Shown piece by piece: positions 45,593-54,630 of a stretch of 64,000 nt of DNA. Below the pieces are notes generated by a model that saw nothing but the letters and a program-made list of their open reading frames with translations, was not told the DNA's origin and ran no database searches. Every line of letters begins with the position of its first letter. Position 1 is the stretch's first letter. Source of the stretch: Fistulifera solaris (taxonomy: Eukaryota > Bacillariophyta > Bacillariophyceae > Naviculales > Stauroneidaceae); contig AP026136.1 of the NCBI GenBank assembly GCA_030295235.1, positions 310,001 through 374,000 on the forward strand, written 5' to 3'. The position numbers were made by a program, and so were the translations under genes.

Positions 45593-46251
45593 GATGCGAT
45601 TGGGGTTTCGCTGTAGGCTTTAATCGCAAAAACAAAACGGGATGAAAGAATAATGTCTGCTTTTGCATTGTTGCGGGTTCTAATATTGTTTCTTTGCTGG
45701 TTATACAGTTCGGATTGGTTAGACTGAAATTGTGGAGGGATTCGCTTTCGTGATCGTTGAAAACCTTGTTTTGGCTTGTTTTCGTCCTTGTTGGGCCTTT
45801 TGAGCAAGCTAACGTCTCTAACGATACATAGGCAATTCGACCATAGTTCAATGTATAATGAGCCGACTATTTCACGTCCATTATGCACCACACACCACAG
45901 CAATAAACGATGTTAATGGTACTCCGTAGTAGTTAACGTTAGTACGGAGTAGTAATTTTTTGACTACGGAGTACCGTAGGTGATGATGATGATGATTCTT
46001 CTTCGGATAGTAGTAGGTAGTAGTAGTGCTCTGATGGGAAGCAGACGGAATGAAAAATGAACCGTGCATTTTTGGTTTCCACCTTTTCTGGTACCGGTAC
46101 CGTACCTGGTAGGGCCGAAATGGAAGCATACACCCCCCCCCCCCCCCCCGTCAACCGGTACTACCAGTATCGTCGCAATGCGCCACATCGTGAGAAACAT
46201 TGAAGAAGTAAGTTGAATAAGAATCAGGACTGTAATAGGATAGAAGATAGA
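45593..46251. promoter_or_regulatory. Divergent intergenic region with TACTCCGTA inverted copies, GGTACC tract and poly-C
   Basis: Between the hydroxylase (minus) and TrmB-type gene (plus). TACTCCGTAGTAG (45920-45932) is followed by its inverted core TACGGAGTA at 45943-45951 and again within ACTACGGAGTACCGTAG (45963-45979). GATGATGAT repeats follow. GGTACCGGTACCGTACC and TACCTGGTA (46103-46111) lie near a run of 17 C (46133-46149). An ATG at 46178 followed by GAAGAA-GTAAGT could be a short upstream exon of the TrmB gene. Confidence 0.5.
46133..46149. repeat. Poly-C run of 17
   Basis: Uninterrupted cytosine homopolymer about 100 bases upstream of the TrmB-like start. Its length is likely unreliable in the assembly. 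Confidence 0.8.
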
Positions 46252-47142
46252 ATGCAAGACGGTGCGGTTGATTGTATCAGTTCTTTCTCCAACGACGTTC
46301 AAGAAGAATGTTTGGACACGGAACAGCAAAGGAAGGGAAAATACAAGCACCGAAAACCAATATGGTGGACTCAAATTTCGCGAAAGGGTTCTAAAGCGCA
46401 GCGTCGTGCTATCAAAGATATGGCAGATTATTTGCTAACGAGACCTGCCTATGGAACATTCATAAACTGGAATACCTCCTTCGGTCGGGCTGAAACAGAG
46501 ACTATGAATATCTGGCTTGAAATAGGATTTGGAGCTGGCGACAATTTACTTCAACTCGCCAAGCAGTATCCTCAAAAATATTTTGTGGGAGCTGAAATCC
46601 ACCAGCCTGGGGTCGGTAAGATTATGCAAAAGATAAAGTACGGTACGGAAAACAAATGCTATTGGACGGGTTCCCGTCTATATTCTTCCGAATACGATTC
46701 GAGTCGTGCTGATGCGGGCAGCGTACGCGGAGAGAATGTGAAAACGGAGAATCCTTATGGAAATGTACGGATTTATCAAGGCGATGGGGTGCAGCTTTTG
46801 TCCAGAATACCGTGTAGGACGTTGGAGTCTGTTCTCGTTACAAATCCGGATCCATTTCCTGATAATGATCAAAAGGAATGGCGACTGTTTCAAGTTCAAA
46901 CGCTTCGCGAAATTAGAAGAGTTTTGGTTCCATCGGGTCGGTTGTATCTTGCTACGGACCACGAAGGATTCTTCTCGTGGAGTCACGACGTCATGAAGTC
47001 AACCAATACACAACAAGAAATTTTTCAAGCTATTGAACCTCTCCCCAGTAGAAGTCTTTGGCTACCTGTAGTGAGTGAGTATGAGCAAAGAGGATTAGAG
47101 TATGGGAGAAGTCCGCTTCTGTCATGTTGGGAAGCGCTCTAG
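46252..47142 (+). CDS. tRNA (guanine-N7)-methyltransferase, TrmB family
   Basis: Methylates G46 in the tRNA variable loop using S-adenosylmethionine. SAM motif LEIGFGAGDNLLQLAKQYP is followed by FVGAEIHQPGVGKIM as in TrmB; the next motif reads NPDPFPDNDQKEWR where the family usually has F-PDPW-K--H-KRR, and the C-terminus has YEQRGLEYGRS, matching the usual -T-YE-RG- segment. About 60 charged N-terminal residues precede the domain. An insertion of about 45 residues (YSSEYDSSRADAGSVRGEN) lies between strands. No targeting peptide is obvious. The altered catalytic-region motif makes this a divergent member. Start taken at the first ATG in frame. Confidence 0.8.
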   Translation: MQDGAVDCISSFSNDVQEECLDTEQQRKGKYKHRKPIWWTQISRKGSKAQRRAIKDMADYLLTRPAYGTFINWNTSFGRAETETMNIWLEIGFGAGDNLLQLAKQYPQKYFVGAEIHQPGVGKIMQKIKYGTENKCYWTGSRLYSSEYDSSRADAGSVRGENVKTENPYGNVRIYQGDGVQLLSRIPCRTLESVLVTNPDPFPDNDQKEWRLFQVQTLREIRRVLVPSGRLYLATDHEGFFSWSHDVMKSTNTQQEIFQAIEPLPSRSLWLPVVSEYEQRGLEYGRSPLLSCWEAL

Positions 47143-47404
47143 AGAGTCGGAAATGGGTACAGTAATTCAATTTATATTGTGATGCTGCTGATGATTCGTG
47201 ACGAGTGTTAGAGTTAAGGTTAAGGCCGCGATTCCATGATGTGTACAGTACCCGGTACCCGGTACCTGGTACGATGCAACTCAAAAATCCAACGGTCGGC
47301 AAGCTCACATTTTTGACTTGCAATTTGCAACAGCCGACGATATCCTGAGATAGATGAACAAGATGCGGAACCGTCATCATCTTTATGCCAGAAAAACCTC
47401 CACC
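47143..47404. promoter_or_regulatory. Intergenic stretch with GGTACC tract
   Basis: CCCGGTACCCGGTACCTGGTAC (47251-47272) includes TACCTGGTA at 47263-47271; TTGCAATTTGCAAC follows near 47321. It is the upstream region of the type I membrane protein gene. Confidence 0.4.
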
Positions 47405-48559
47405 ATGGCGTCCTCAATAAATCGGAAAGGAAAATATTTTGCCATTTTTGTCGTAGCCTTCTTGCTATCCACAGTCGACGCTGGAACTGGTGGAACTGTG
47501 AAGGGGGATAGCAAAAAAGAAAAAAAAAGAAAAGAATGGAAATTCCTCTTCTCAAAAAAAAGGAGCGCAGCAGGAAAAGAAAACGTAAACATTATATGCA
47601 CGCACCATCACCTGCTCCATCAGCAATCCACGGCGACTTTCAAGTCATTTCTTCGTTGGCCACAGAGACTGTAGCCCCTTCTGATTGGAGTCATAATTTT
47701 CCCTCACCACAGCCTTCGCAGACGCCTTTTCACGGTGGACTTGACGATGAGTTCCTGCAACCCCGGAAATCGGTCGCCATTCCCCTTCCGCGTATGGAGA
47801 TGGACGTATCGACAGCCAATAGCGTGCGCGAAATAAACGTTATGGAATATCACGAAATATTTCATACGTTTTTGACAGAACATTTCAGCTTGTCACTCTC
47901 TGGTGCCTTTGATTATCTTGAGCTTGATATGTGGTCCACGAACATAACACGGCATACATTTCTTGGAGATGTTTATTTGTTCACGAAAAACGAATCGACA
48001 ATGAAAGACAGTGTCAAAACCAACCTCGTCACCCTTTTTTTCCTTTTGGGGATACTATGAATTGAGAATCGCTCTACGAGAAGCCGGTATACCAGTATCT
48101 CAGATTGGCATGCATATAGATGGTATTCCCGTTGTCACAAATGATGGTCTCTTGGGAGTCACTGATGACAAAAGGGAAAAGCAGCATTCAACCAGACAAG
48201 CAGCCCTGATTTCCATTGTCGTATTTGCTACTGGGTTCTCGGCCATTGCTTTTGTCTTCTTCCGAACAAAAATTAACAGATCGAGAATTGACGAGGTTTC
48301 CTTCGAACGAAGCACAGCTGGAGCGACGGTCGTCGTTCGAATCGGCCATAATGCATCATCAATGTCGCTGGAAGATAACGGTTCGCTTGCAGCTAGTTAC
48401 GAGTCCGTTCCAGTTTATAGATTTGATGAAAGTGCTAATGAAACTGATTCGAGATTACTCGATGTCGTAATTCGGTCCCCGCTGTCTTGTCGGTACGACC
48501 CGAGACGACTTGACCGCGTAATTTCGAGGGCAAAATGGACAACCGATCAAGATTCATGA
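47405..48559 (+). CDS. Type I membrane protein, unknown
   Basis: Not recognised. ATG 47405 in a good context (CACCATGG) begins a signal peptide (YFAIFVVAFLLSTVDAG). A basic stretch, a Pro/Ser-rich linker (HAPSPAPSAIHGDF) and a compact ectodomain (MEYHEIFHTFLTEHFSLSL, DYLELDMWSTNITRHTFLGDVYLF, ELRIALREAGIPVSQ) precede one transmembrane segment (ALISIVVFATGFSAIAFVFF) and a cytoplasmic tail of about 95 residues. The ectodomain next to the membrane is reminiscent in size of SEA-like modules. Two frame breaks: near 47585 and at a T7 run (48035-48041). N-glycosylation sequons NIT and NES are present in the ectodomain. Confidence 0.65.
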
Positions 48560-48916
48560 AAGATTTGAGAGCAATTTTGTCCTTTACATCAGCTGTGTTG
48601 TAGAATAGTAAATGAAGAGCAGACTTACATTGCAATGATTCATACTGGTAGCCTCCATTTGTCTAAGTTCGAGGTTTGCCTCAATTCAGTTGATAAAAAA
48701 ATAGTAAGGTTGGTGTTAGGCATCAGGAATTTGGAATGCAACAACTGATTAAAAACATCTTGGCTTCAACAAACCGCAAAATGGGGCGAACCTAATCGCC
48801 CTCGCGATTCGCGATTCGCGATCGCATCTCGTAACGTGTGACACAGCGCTGTTTATTCATTCGTTCCTATCTTTATCGCAGATTGCTTTGAATCAATTGT
48901 ATAAACGAAATAAATT
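48560..48916. other. Intergenic region with CGCGATT direct repeats
   Basis: TCGCGATT is repeated in tandem and followed by CGCGATCGC (48802-48825), forming overlapping palindromes about 90 bases before the next start codon. Nothing else seen. Confidence 0.4.
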
Positions 48917-49732
48917 ATGTCTAGATCGGTCTTTCTCGCCGGAAGTGCCTTATTCGTCGCCGGGCTGGGCTACAGCCTCCTTTCCTCCAGTAAAGATCGT
49001 AGTGCTGATCTTGCAGAAATCGATGAAGATGATTTTATTACAGAAGAAGATGTCGTCGAGATTTTTGACGCTTTGTTTTTGCAAACACAAGATATTCTTT
49101 CGAAAATAATGCAGCAAATCCAAGCCCTTCAAATGGCAGGTCAGAGTATCCCCGAAGCGCAGCTGAAGGGGCTGCTAAAGATGGAAATGGAACGTGCATT
49201 GATGGATCGACAGAAGAAGCTGCTTGACCAGTTCGGTTTCGATTATGATTGCTTAGAAGAGGCAACTTGGGAATTTCTCGAGGACGAAGAGAAGCATCCC
49301 AAAGTTAAGAAAGCTGTTGATCGTCTACAAAAACTATGGGAGAGTACAACGGGAGAACCAGTAGCGGGGTGGAGACCGGGGAAAACCATGCAAAGCGCCA
49401 TTGCCGCCGAGGACTTGTTGCCTCCCGATAGACTAATCGAAGTCGCAGAGAAATACTTTAGCGCCCTCACGCAATGTATGCGCGAAATAGTTGATCGCTA
49501 CAAGGCGGAAGGCAAAAGCTTGCAAGATCCGGTGGTCCAGCAGCTCCTCAACCGCGAATTTGCCGAGAAAGCGAATGATGCAGGTGAAGAAGCAATCGCA
49601 AATGAGGGAATTTCGATGAGCGTTTTTGAAGGATCTATCAAGGAGCACTCGAACAACCCGAATGTCGGACGTGCCTTGGGTATGCTTCAGATGCGACAGC
49701 AACAGGAGCTTATGTCTTTGGGACAAGGCTAG
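48917..49732 (+). CDS. Membrane-anchored helical protein, unknown
   Basis: A clean 271-residue frame without introns. The N-terminus (SVFLAGSALFVAGLGYSLLSS) is an uncleaved anchor or signal. The remainder is acidic and mostly helical (EIDEDDFITEEDVVEIFDALF, LKGLLKMEMERALMDRQKKLL, MREIVDRYKAEGKSLQDPVV) and Gln/Met-rich at the end (MLQMRQQQELMSLGQG). There is no domain I can name. The sequence looks conserved rather than random: one frame over 800 bases with no low complexity. Confidence 0.7.
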   Translation: MSRSVFLAGSALFVAGLGYSLLSSSKDRSADLAEIDEDDFITEEDVVEIFDALFLQTQDILSKIMQQIQALQMAGQSIPEAQLKGLLKMEMERALMDRQKKLLDQFGFDYDCLEEATWEFLEDEEKHPKVKKAVDRLQKLWESTTGEPVAGWRPGKTMQSAIAAEDLLPPDRLIEVAEKYFSALTQCMREIVDRYKAEGKSLQDPVVQQLLNREFAEKANDAGEEAIANEGISMSVFEGSIKEHSNNPNVGRALGMLQMRQQQELMSLGQG

Positions 49733-49841
49733 GTCAAAGGAGCTTGCCAACTATTCATCATCTATCAATTGACAAACGAACTTAAAATCTACTTGACCTT
49801 TTTATATTTTCCGAATATATTTTTATGAGTGCTGCCTGATG

Positions 49842-50555
49842 CTACGGCTTCACAGCTTCTGCATCGCGAGTGAGAATAAACAAAGTGCCTTTGTTCCCAC
49901 GTCCTATTCTCAAGGAATCATCGATGTACGTTGTTTCCAACCATCCATTATCCGAAGTTCCTTTCACAGCGGCCAGAATCGAAAAAAGAAAACCCAAGTT
50001 CAGAGTAATACTTCCACCTAGCAATGTGATTTCGACACAATCAAACCCAACGACGGCACGGATTGGCACCGTAGAAGACTTTCGAAATGTACCCTCCACT
50101 TTGATAGAATTTCCCTTATCGTCTAGTGAAATTAGATTACAAACGCGGGAATTCTTGATATCGAAGATTTGCCGAACGACACGCTTAGAAGTGTCTACTT
50201 TTATTCCAGCAGCATTTACAGCGCCTTCTGCTTTGAAAGACGGTGCCCTAAATTCAGGCTCGTTTGGGGAGCCTCGAGCTGGTTTCCAGCTGTCAGGAAA
50301 TTTATCGTCATCGCCAACTTGACTTGGACTTGTATACTGGAGGTACCAAACTCCATCGAGTTTTCGAGATTCCGTCGGATCGCTCAGAAGATTGATGCTA
50401 GCAGGTTTCTCTGTTTCAAGACTCCTGACGATCGCAAGCACCTTGCTCTGCTGCACTGGGGTTGCTGTCTTGCCATTGTTTGTGAAGGACGCGGCAGCTA
50501 ATAATTCCGCTTGCTTACACAGCATTAGGAGGAGGAGGAGCATTACATTAGTCAC
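49842..50555 (-). CDS. Plastid lipid-associated protein (PAP/fibrillin)
   Basis: Lipocalin-like plastid proteins found on thylakoids and plastoglobules. Diagnostic parts are LDGVWYLQYTSPS near residue 65 and the C-terminal DDSLRIGRGNKGTLFILTRD. The N-terminus is hydrophobic (MTNVMLLLLLMLCKQAELL) and runs into AAASF, an algal plastid-entry site. 237 residues, normal size for the family, frame intact. It converges on the preceding gene with about 110 bases between stops. Confidence 0.9.
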   Translation of the reverse strand: MTNVMLLLLLMLCKQAELLAAASFTNNGKTATPVQQSKVLAIVRSLETEKPASINLLSDPTESRKLDGVWYLQYTSPSQVGDDDKFPDSWKPARGSPNEPEFRAPSFKAEGAVNAAGIKVDTSKRVVRQIFDIKNSRVCNLISLDDKGNSIKVEGTFRKSSTVPIRAVVGFDCVEITLLGGSITLNLGFLFSILAAVKGTSDNGWLETTYIDDSLRIGRGNKGTLFILTRDAEAVKP

Positions 50556-50926
50556 TCAACAAAGAAAACCGGGATGATCTCCTTGTGAGACTGCGCAAGA
50601 ATCTCTTTGTGCGGATAACTGAACTTACTTTCAGCAGCGTTGGTTGTGGGATACCAAGTATTTTAGTCAAATCAAAAGCAAGAGTACTTGCTCTTAGAAG
50701 TGAGACGAACGCGACAAGCAAAGAATGCTTTTTCCAACCATAATGAAGCTACCGGTACCAGGTATTGCGGGTTAAATTCTGTCCGGAACTTTATTACTGT
50801 AAATAGGGTGCTGTGAAGATCATACACACTTATGCAGACAGGGAAATGCAGTCAAAGGATTGCAAATTGCAATCCGTGCAAATATTCTGACTCACATAAA
50901 ATCACAACTAAAAATTACAAAACTTC
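50556..50926. other. Fibrillin upstream region with TACCAGGTA and a 19-base palindrome
   Basis: GGTACCAGGTA at 50754-50764 contains the recurring TACCAGGTA. GGATTGCAAATTGCAATCC (50857-50875) is a perfect palindrome of 9-base arms around one A, 50 bases from the tRNA 3' end. Confidence 0.5.
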
Positions 50927-50998
50927 TACACCCAGTGTGGTTCGAACACACGACCTATTGCGTGTAAGGCAACCGCTCTTCCACTGAGCTATGGGTGC
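50927..50998 (-). tRNA. tRNA-Val (anticodon UAC)
   Basis: Folds into a full cloverleaf: acceptor GCACCCA pairing with TGGGTGT (one G-U at the end), D-arm beginning TAGCTCAG, anticodon stem GTTGC/GCAAT around loop CTTACAC (anticodon TAC), variable loop AGGTC, and T-arm GTGTG-TTCGAAC-CACAC. Discriminator A at 50927. The A and B box promoter sequences (TAGCTCAGTGG, GTTCGAAC) are intact and there is no intron. No CCA is encoded, as expected for a nuclear gene. Confidence 0.95.
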
Positions 50999-51061
50999 AC
51001 AAACACATTAGCCGTTTTAATGCATCATAATTTCTTTACTACTTTTATGGTGTCGACAAAT

Positions 51062-51114
51062 CGGTACCGGTACCGGTACCGGTACCGGTACAGTACCGGG
51101 ACCAGTACCAGGGA
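51062..51114. repeat. GGTACC repeat tract
   Basis: Eight-odd GGTACC-related hexamers in tandem (GGTACCGGTACC...GTACCGGGACCAGTACCAGGG), highly self-complementary, between the tRNA gene and its partial copy. Confidence 0.85.
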
Positions 51115-51230
51115 GAGAGTAAAACAGAGTCACACTGTTGTCATGGATGGACGCTAGACAGAGTCGTTTCCCAAGTACTTGTTGTATACTGGAGTAGTTG
51201 CTTGCTTCCCTTGGAGCAAAAACCCGGCAC

Positions 51231-51246
51231 ATGAGCTATGGGTGCA
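51231..51246 (-). repeat. 16-base copy of the tRNA-Val 5' end
   Basis: TGAGCTATGGGTGCAC here is identical to 50985-51000, the acceptor and D-stem end of the tRNA-Val gene including two flanking bases. No tRNA follows. The two copies are direct repeats 246 bases apart. Confidence 0.8.
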
Positions 51247-51396
51247 CTAACTCAACTATGGTTTTATTGCTAAGGCCGATGCTAACTATGCATAAAAATG
51301 GAAAGTGGTACATGTCATCCGGTACCCCATTTCTGAACACCATTTTTGTTCAAAACCAAAATTGAATTTTTTGGCTAACCGAAGACGCTGTCCAAA

Positions 51397-52003
51397 ATGG
51401 TGATTCCGATGGAGAACAGACAATTGCTCGCGCCAGCCGGACTTCCCCATTTCTCCACCAATAATTCGTACGCAACATTCATTGACTCACTTCTTTCAGC
51501 TCACTTCTTTATATCCGAGGATGATAACGATAACGTTCCTCTGTTCAAAATTTCATCATGTGACAACAAAAGCGCTGAAACTTATACAGAAGAGACCCTT
51601 ACAATATTTGGAATTAGGGAGACATCAAAATGCCAATTTCGCGGAAAAAACAATTAATTGACGGAACTCGCGCTTTACAAGAAGGCGAGACTAACATGGC
51701 TCATCAAGATTTTCAACAAGGATTGAACATGATTCCGGATCATGAAGGATCGAAACAAGCGATGCAGCAATTGCTAGCCAAAGTTAAGCCCGCACTGGCA
51801 TCCATTCGGAACGAAATTTGCGGAATGCGGCTGTGGAAGTTCTTTGCCAGGCGCTGTTGGCGATGACCTTCAGTGATCCCAAATAGCCGCTTTCACATGA
51901 TGAGCCAGAGGAAGAGAGCGAATCATCCAGGCGTCGTAGAAAACGAACGAAGAACGGAAAAAAGAAATTCCACAAAAGAAATCTTAAACGAAACAGAAGA
52001 TGA
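51397..52003 (+). pseudogene. Degraded or frame-broken small TPR-like gene
   Basis: Three adjacent frames join into one plausible protein. The first (from 51397) meets MPISRKKQLIDG if one A is restored near 51627. A TPR-like unit follows (GTRALQEGETNMAHQDFQQG, LNMIPDHEG), then in a third frame NAAVEVLCQALLAMTFSDPK to a TAG at 51884-51886. Beyond the stop an open stretch continues SHDEPEEESESS and very basic RRRRKRTKNGKKKFHKRN to a TGA at 52001-52003. The two shifts plus the in-frame stop argue for a decaying gene, though the window's assembly indels could explain the shifts. Confidence 0.4.
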
Positions 52004-52596
52004 GACGGTGCAAGCATCGCAATAAATCCAATAATAGTAGTACCAGAAAAGAAAACTATATTGATATCTGTAAAATAAAGATTAGAATTGACTTTGTGTT
52101 TTAGTTCCCCAGTCTTCATTGCGGTCCGTGGAGCTGTTCAGGTCACCTCTGCTGAGTTCATGGTCACTATCAGCAAAATTTGCCCTTCGAGGTCGAACGA
52201 TATTTTGTTGTCGTTGTTTTCTTTAAAGTTGTTCGAAGATGTTGTTCGAAGATGTGGCTTTCACACCCGCTGGTTTCTGCGCTCTTGATCTATATGCAGC
52301 TGTTATTTATCCTGCGTTCCTTACCTCGACCAGGGCTATCGCTGTCGTCATCCATTCAATCATCATCATCGTCCTCGTTTCTTGTGACGCTTGGAAATAC
52401 TCGTCCCATTGGTAACTTCTTCTACAGAATTGTCCTCCATCACACTGCCATACGGGAAACGAAAGATTCCATTGAGATAGGTATAAGCGACACTAACTTG
52501 GCTTCAAAAGTCAGAATGTAATGACATTCGACTCAATACTCAATTCTCCATTTTCACTTTTTTCACATATATTCCAATCTGGCACTTCGCGGAGTA

Positions 52597-52755
52597 GGCT
52601 TTGATTCTAGCTCTAGCTCTAGTGCTCATAGAGGGCAAGTCCAGAGCCCGTTTCCCAATTTGTGTTTGTGTTCCAATGTTGTCAAGCCAATTGGGAAACG
52701 GGCTCGGACTGGCCCTCTACTAGCGCACTAAGGCTAGAGAGTTAGAACCAAAGCT
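52597..52755. repeat. Long foldback (inverted repeat), about 65-base arms and 28-base loop
   Basis: Left arm 52597-52660 and right arm 52689-52755 are imperfect inverted copies. The inner 30 bases are nearly perfect (GAGCCCGTTTCCCAATT against AATTGGGAAACGGGCTC), the outer part has a few mismatches and one-base bulges (GGCTTTGATTCTAG against CTAACTCTCT and so on). No flanking target duplication was clear. Could be a MITE-like foldback or a hairpin RNA source. Confidence 0.75.
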
Positions 52756-53073
52756 TACTCAGAGAAGTGTCAGATTGAAATATATTTTCAATTTGTCTCA
52801 TGCATTGACCATTCATTAGAAGAACATGTCAAGCAAGAAGCTCTCTCGCTCTCACTGTACTGCTCTTAATCGTGACACAGACAGGTAATCCGCACGCAAA
52901 GAAAACCGCAATAAATCGAATAAGCATGTGACACTCGAGGTGATCTTGTACAAACAACAACCATGGAAATGAAAACTGGTCTATGATACCATGGCACATT
53001 TATCTGCGATTGTAACTGATTTAATATGGTGTTGCACCACTTAAATTCAGCTGACATCATTAAAACAATAACC

Positions 53074-53381
53074 AAACACAATATAATATGGTTTTACGCT
53101 TAAATCGGACACGGATTGGCAACTTGCCCCGTACAAGCTTGCATATTTATGAATTGAGAAGACCACTTACAGAACTAGTCGATCGTCGAAGTTCCGTTCT
53201 GCCTCAAAAAATTAATTTCAAAAAATAGTAATTAATAATAAAACACAATATAATATGGAAATTCCGCTTAAATCGGCCAAACAAGCTTGCATATTCAATG
53301 ACTTTAAAAAAGCAGTTATAGAACTAGTCGATCGTCGATGTTCCGTTCTGCCTCATAGAATTAATTTCAAAGAATAGTAAT
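53074..53381. repeat. Tandem direct duplication of about 150 bases
   Basis: Copy 1 (53074-53232) and copy 2 (53241-53381) share AAACACAATATAATATGG at their starts, CAAGCTTGCATAT in the middle, GAACTAGTCGATCGTCGA and GTTCCGTTCTGCCTCA, and end AATAGTAAT. Copy 2 lacks about 20 bases before the HindIII-like AAGCTT. Noncoding. Confidence 0.8.
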
Positions 53382-54630
53382 GCATTTAATGGATACTTTG
53401 TAATTCAGGAAAGTTGCATCAAACAATACAAATTTCAAACCAAGCAAGAGTCAGCAGGATTAATCATACTTTAGTTCGCTCGATCTTTCGTATCAAGGCA
53501 ATGTAAGATTCAGCAGAAACTTGCATTACGACTACAGAGTGCCCAGATCGGGTTCAAGCATAGAATATCACGGAAGGGACGACGTTGATCTTAAAAAAGA
53601 CTGAGTAAAACAAGGTGTGAGAGGGATGTCAAGCAGCGAACGGCGCCATGGGAGAAGACTCCCTAGGTTAAGATAGGTTGCAAAGCTTGCATACTATAAG
53701 AACGCTCGAGTTATGCGAAGAAATGTCAGCGACACGTGCTGCTTCATTCGTTGCGCTTCGCATTGTAAGTGGTACAAACGCTTGACCTGCAAATGACTTT
53801 TTGAACATACATAACCTCCTTATAAAGCAATGGAAATCAAGCGTCCGTGATAAAAATTTGCTTGCAACAAATACTGACGCTTGAACTGTTAACAATTATT
53901 TAAAAGTTTTTGCTATTCAGGAACGAAACGTCGCTTTCATGACTCGGTTTTTTTCGCTTTACACAACTCTCTTGTATGCCTACAGCTCTTTTTACAAGGA
54001 TAGAAGTTTTTAAGGTACAAGGGAAGCCTTTAGGCACCATCTCAAGAAATTCTTATTCATGCTGCGAAATACCAATAAGGATGTCTTTAAATGCTTCATT
54101 TGCCTTCGTCTTTATGTTTTTGCGGGATTGAGCATAAAAACGGTGTTTTGAAGCTGCCTCCGGAGTTGCTGTCGGGTAGCGCTAGAATTCACTAGAGGTA
54201 GAGCTTAGACTTCCCAACAAAGTTTAAAATTTTATATATTTGAGAGAATGACAAAAAACTATTGAAGATGAGTCAGTTAAATGTCAAAACTGCATTCTGA
54301 TTTTTTCCGGAAAATAAGTTTTCGCGTAGTTGTGGCGCCTTACTTATTCCTGCTTAACCGCAGATTAAGAAATTCCAAACATGTCTGACTCATGAAACGT
54401 GGTTGCGTTGTCGGACAGCAAGTTCGGGTCTTAACTCATTTTTCAAATTGACATGCGAAGCATTTCTCTTCACACTTGTGCCACTGAAACAACTGCCATT
54501 TTTCGGCCTTCGGCGTACAAAACTGGCTACAGGTTAGCCTGAAATCGCATATATGCATCCCAGCTTATTGCAAGAATATTTCAGAAACCAATGACCATAA
54601 AATGCGATTATTCTATGAAAAACAGGGAGT

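Larger units (their letters stand above)
52004..54630. other. Gene-poor island of 2.6 kb
   Basis: No frame here shows a domain, and composition is AT-rich from about 53,000 on. It holds the foldback at 52597-52755 and the tandem duplication at 53074-53381. The rest holds nothing I recognise. Confidence 0.5.

Noticed and set aside
51017-51232. 71-codon minus-strand frame across the GGTACC tract
   Set aside because: Its middle is repeated Val-Pro from the GGTACC repeat; not a gene.
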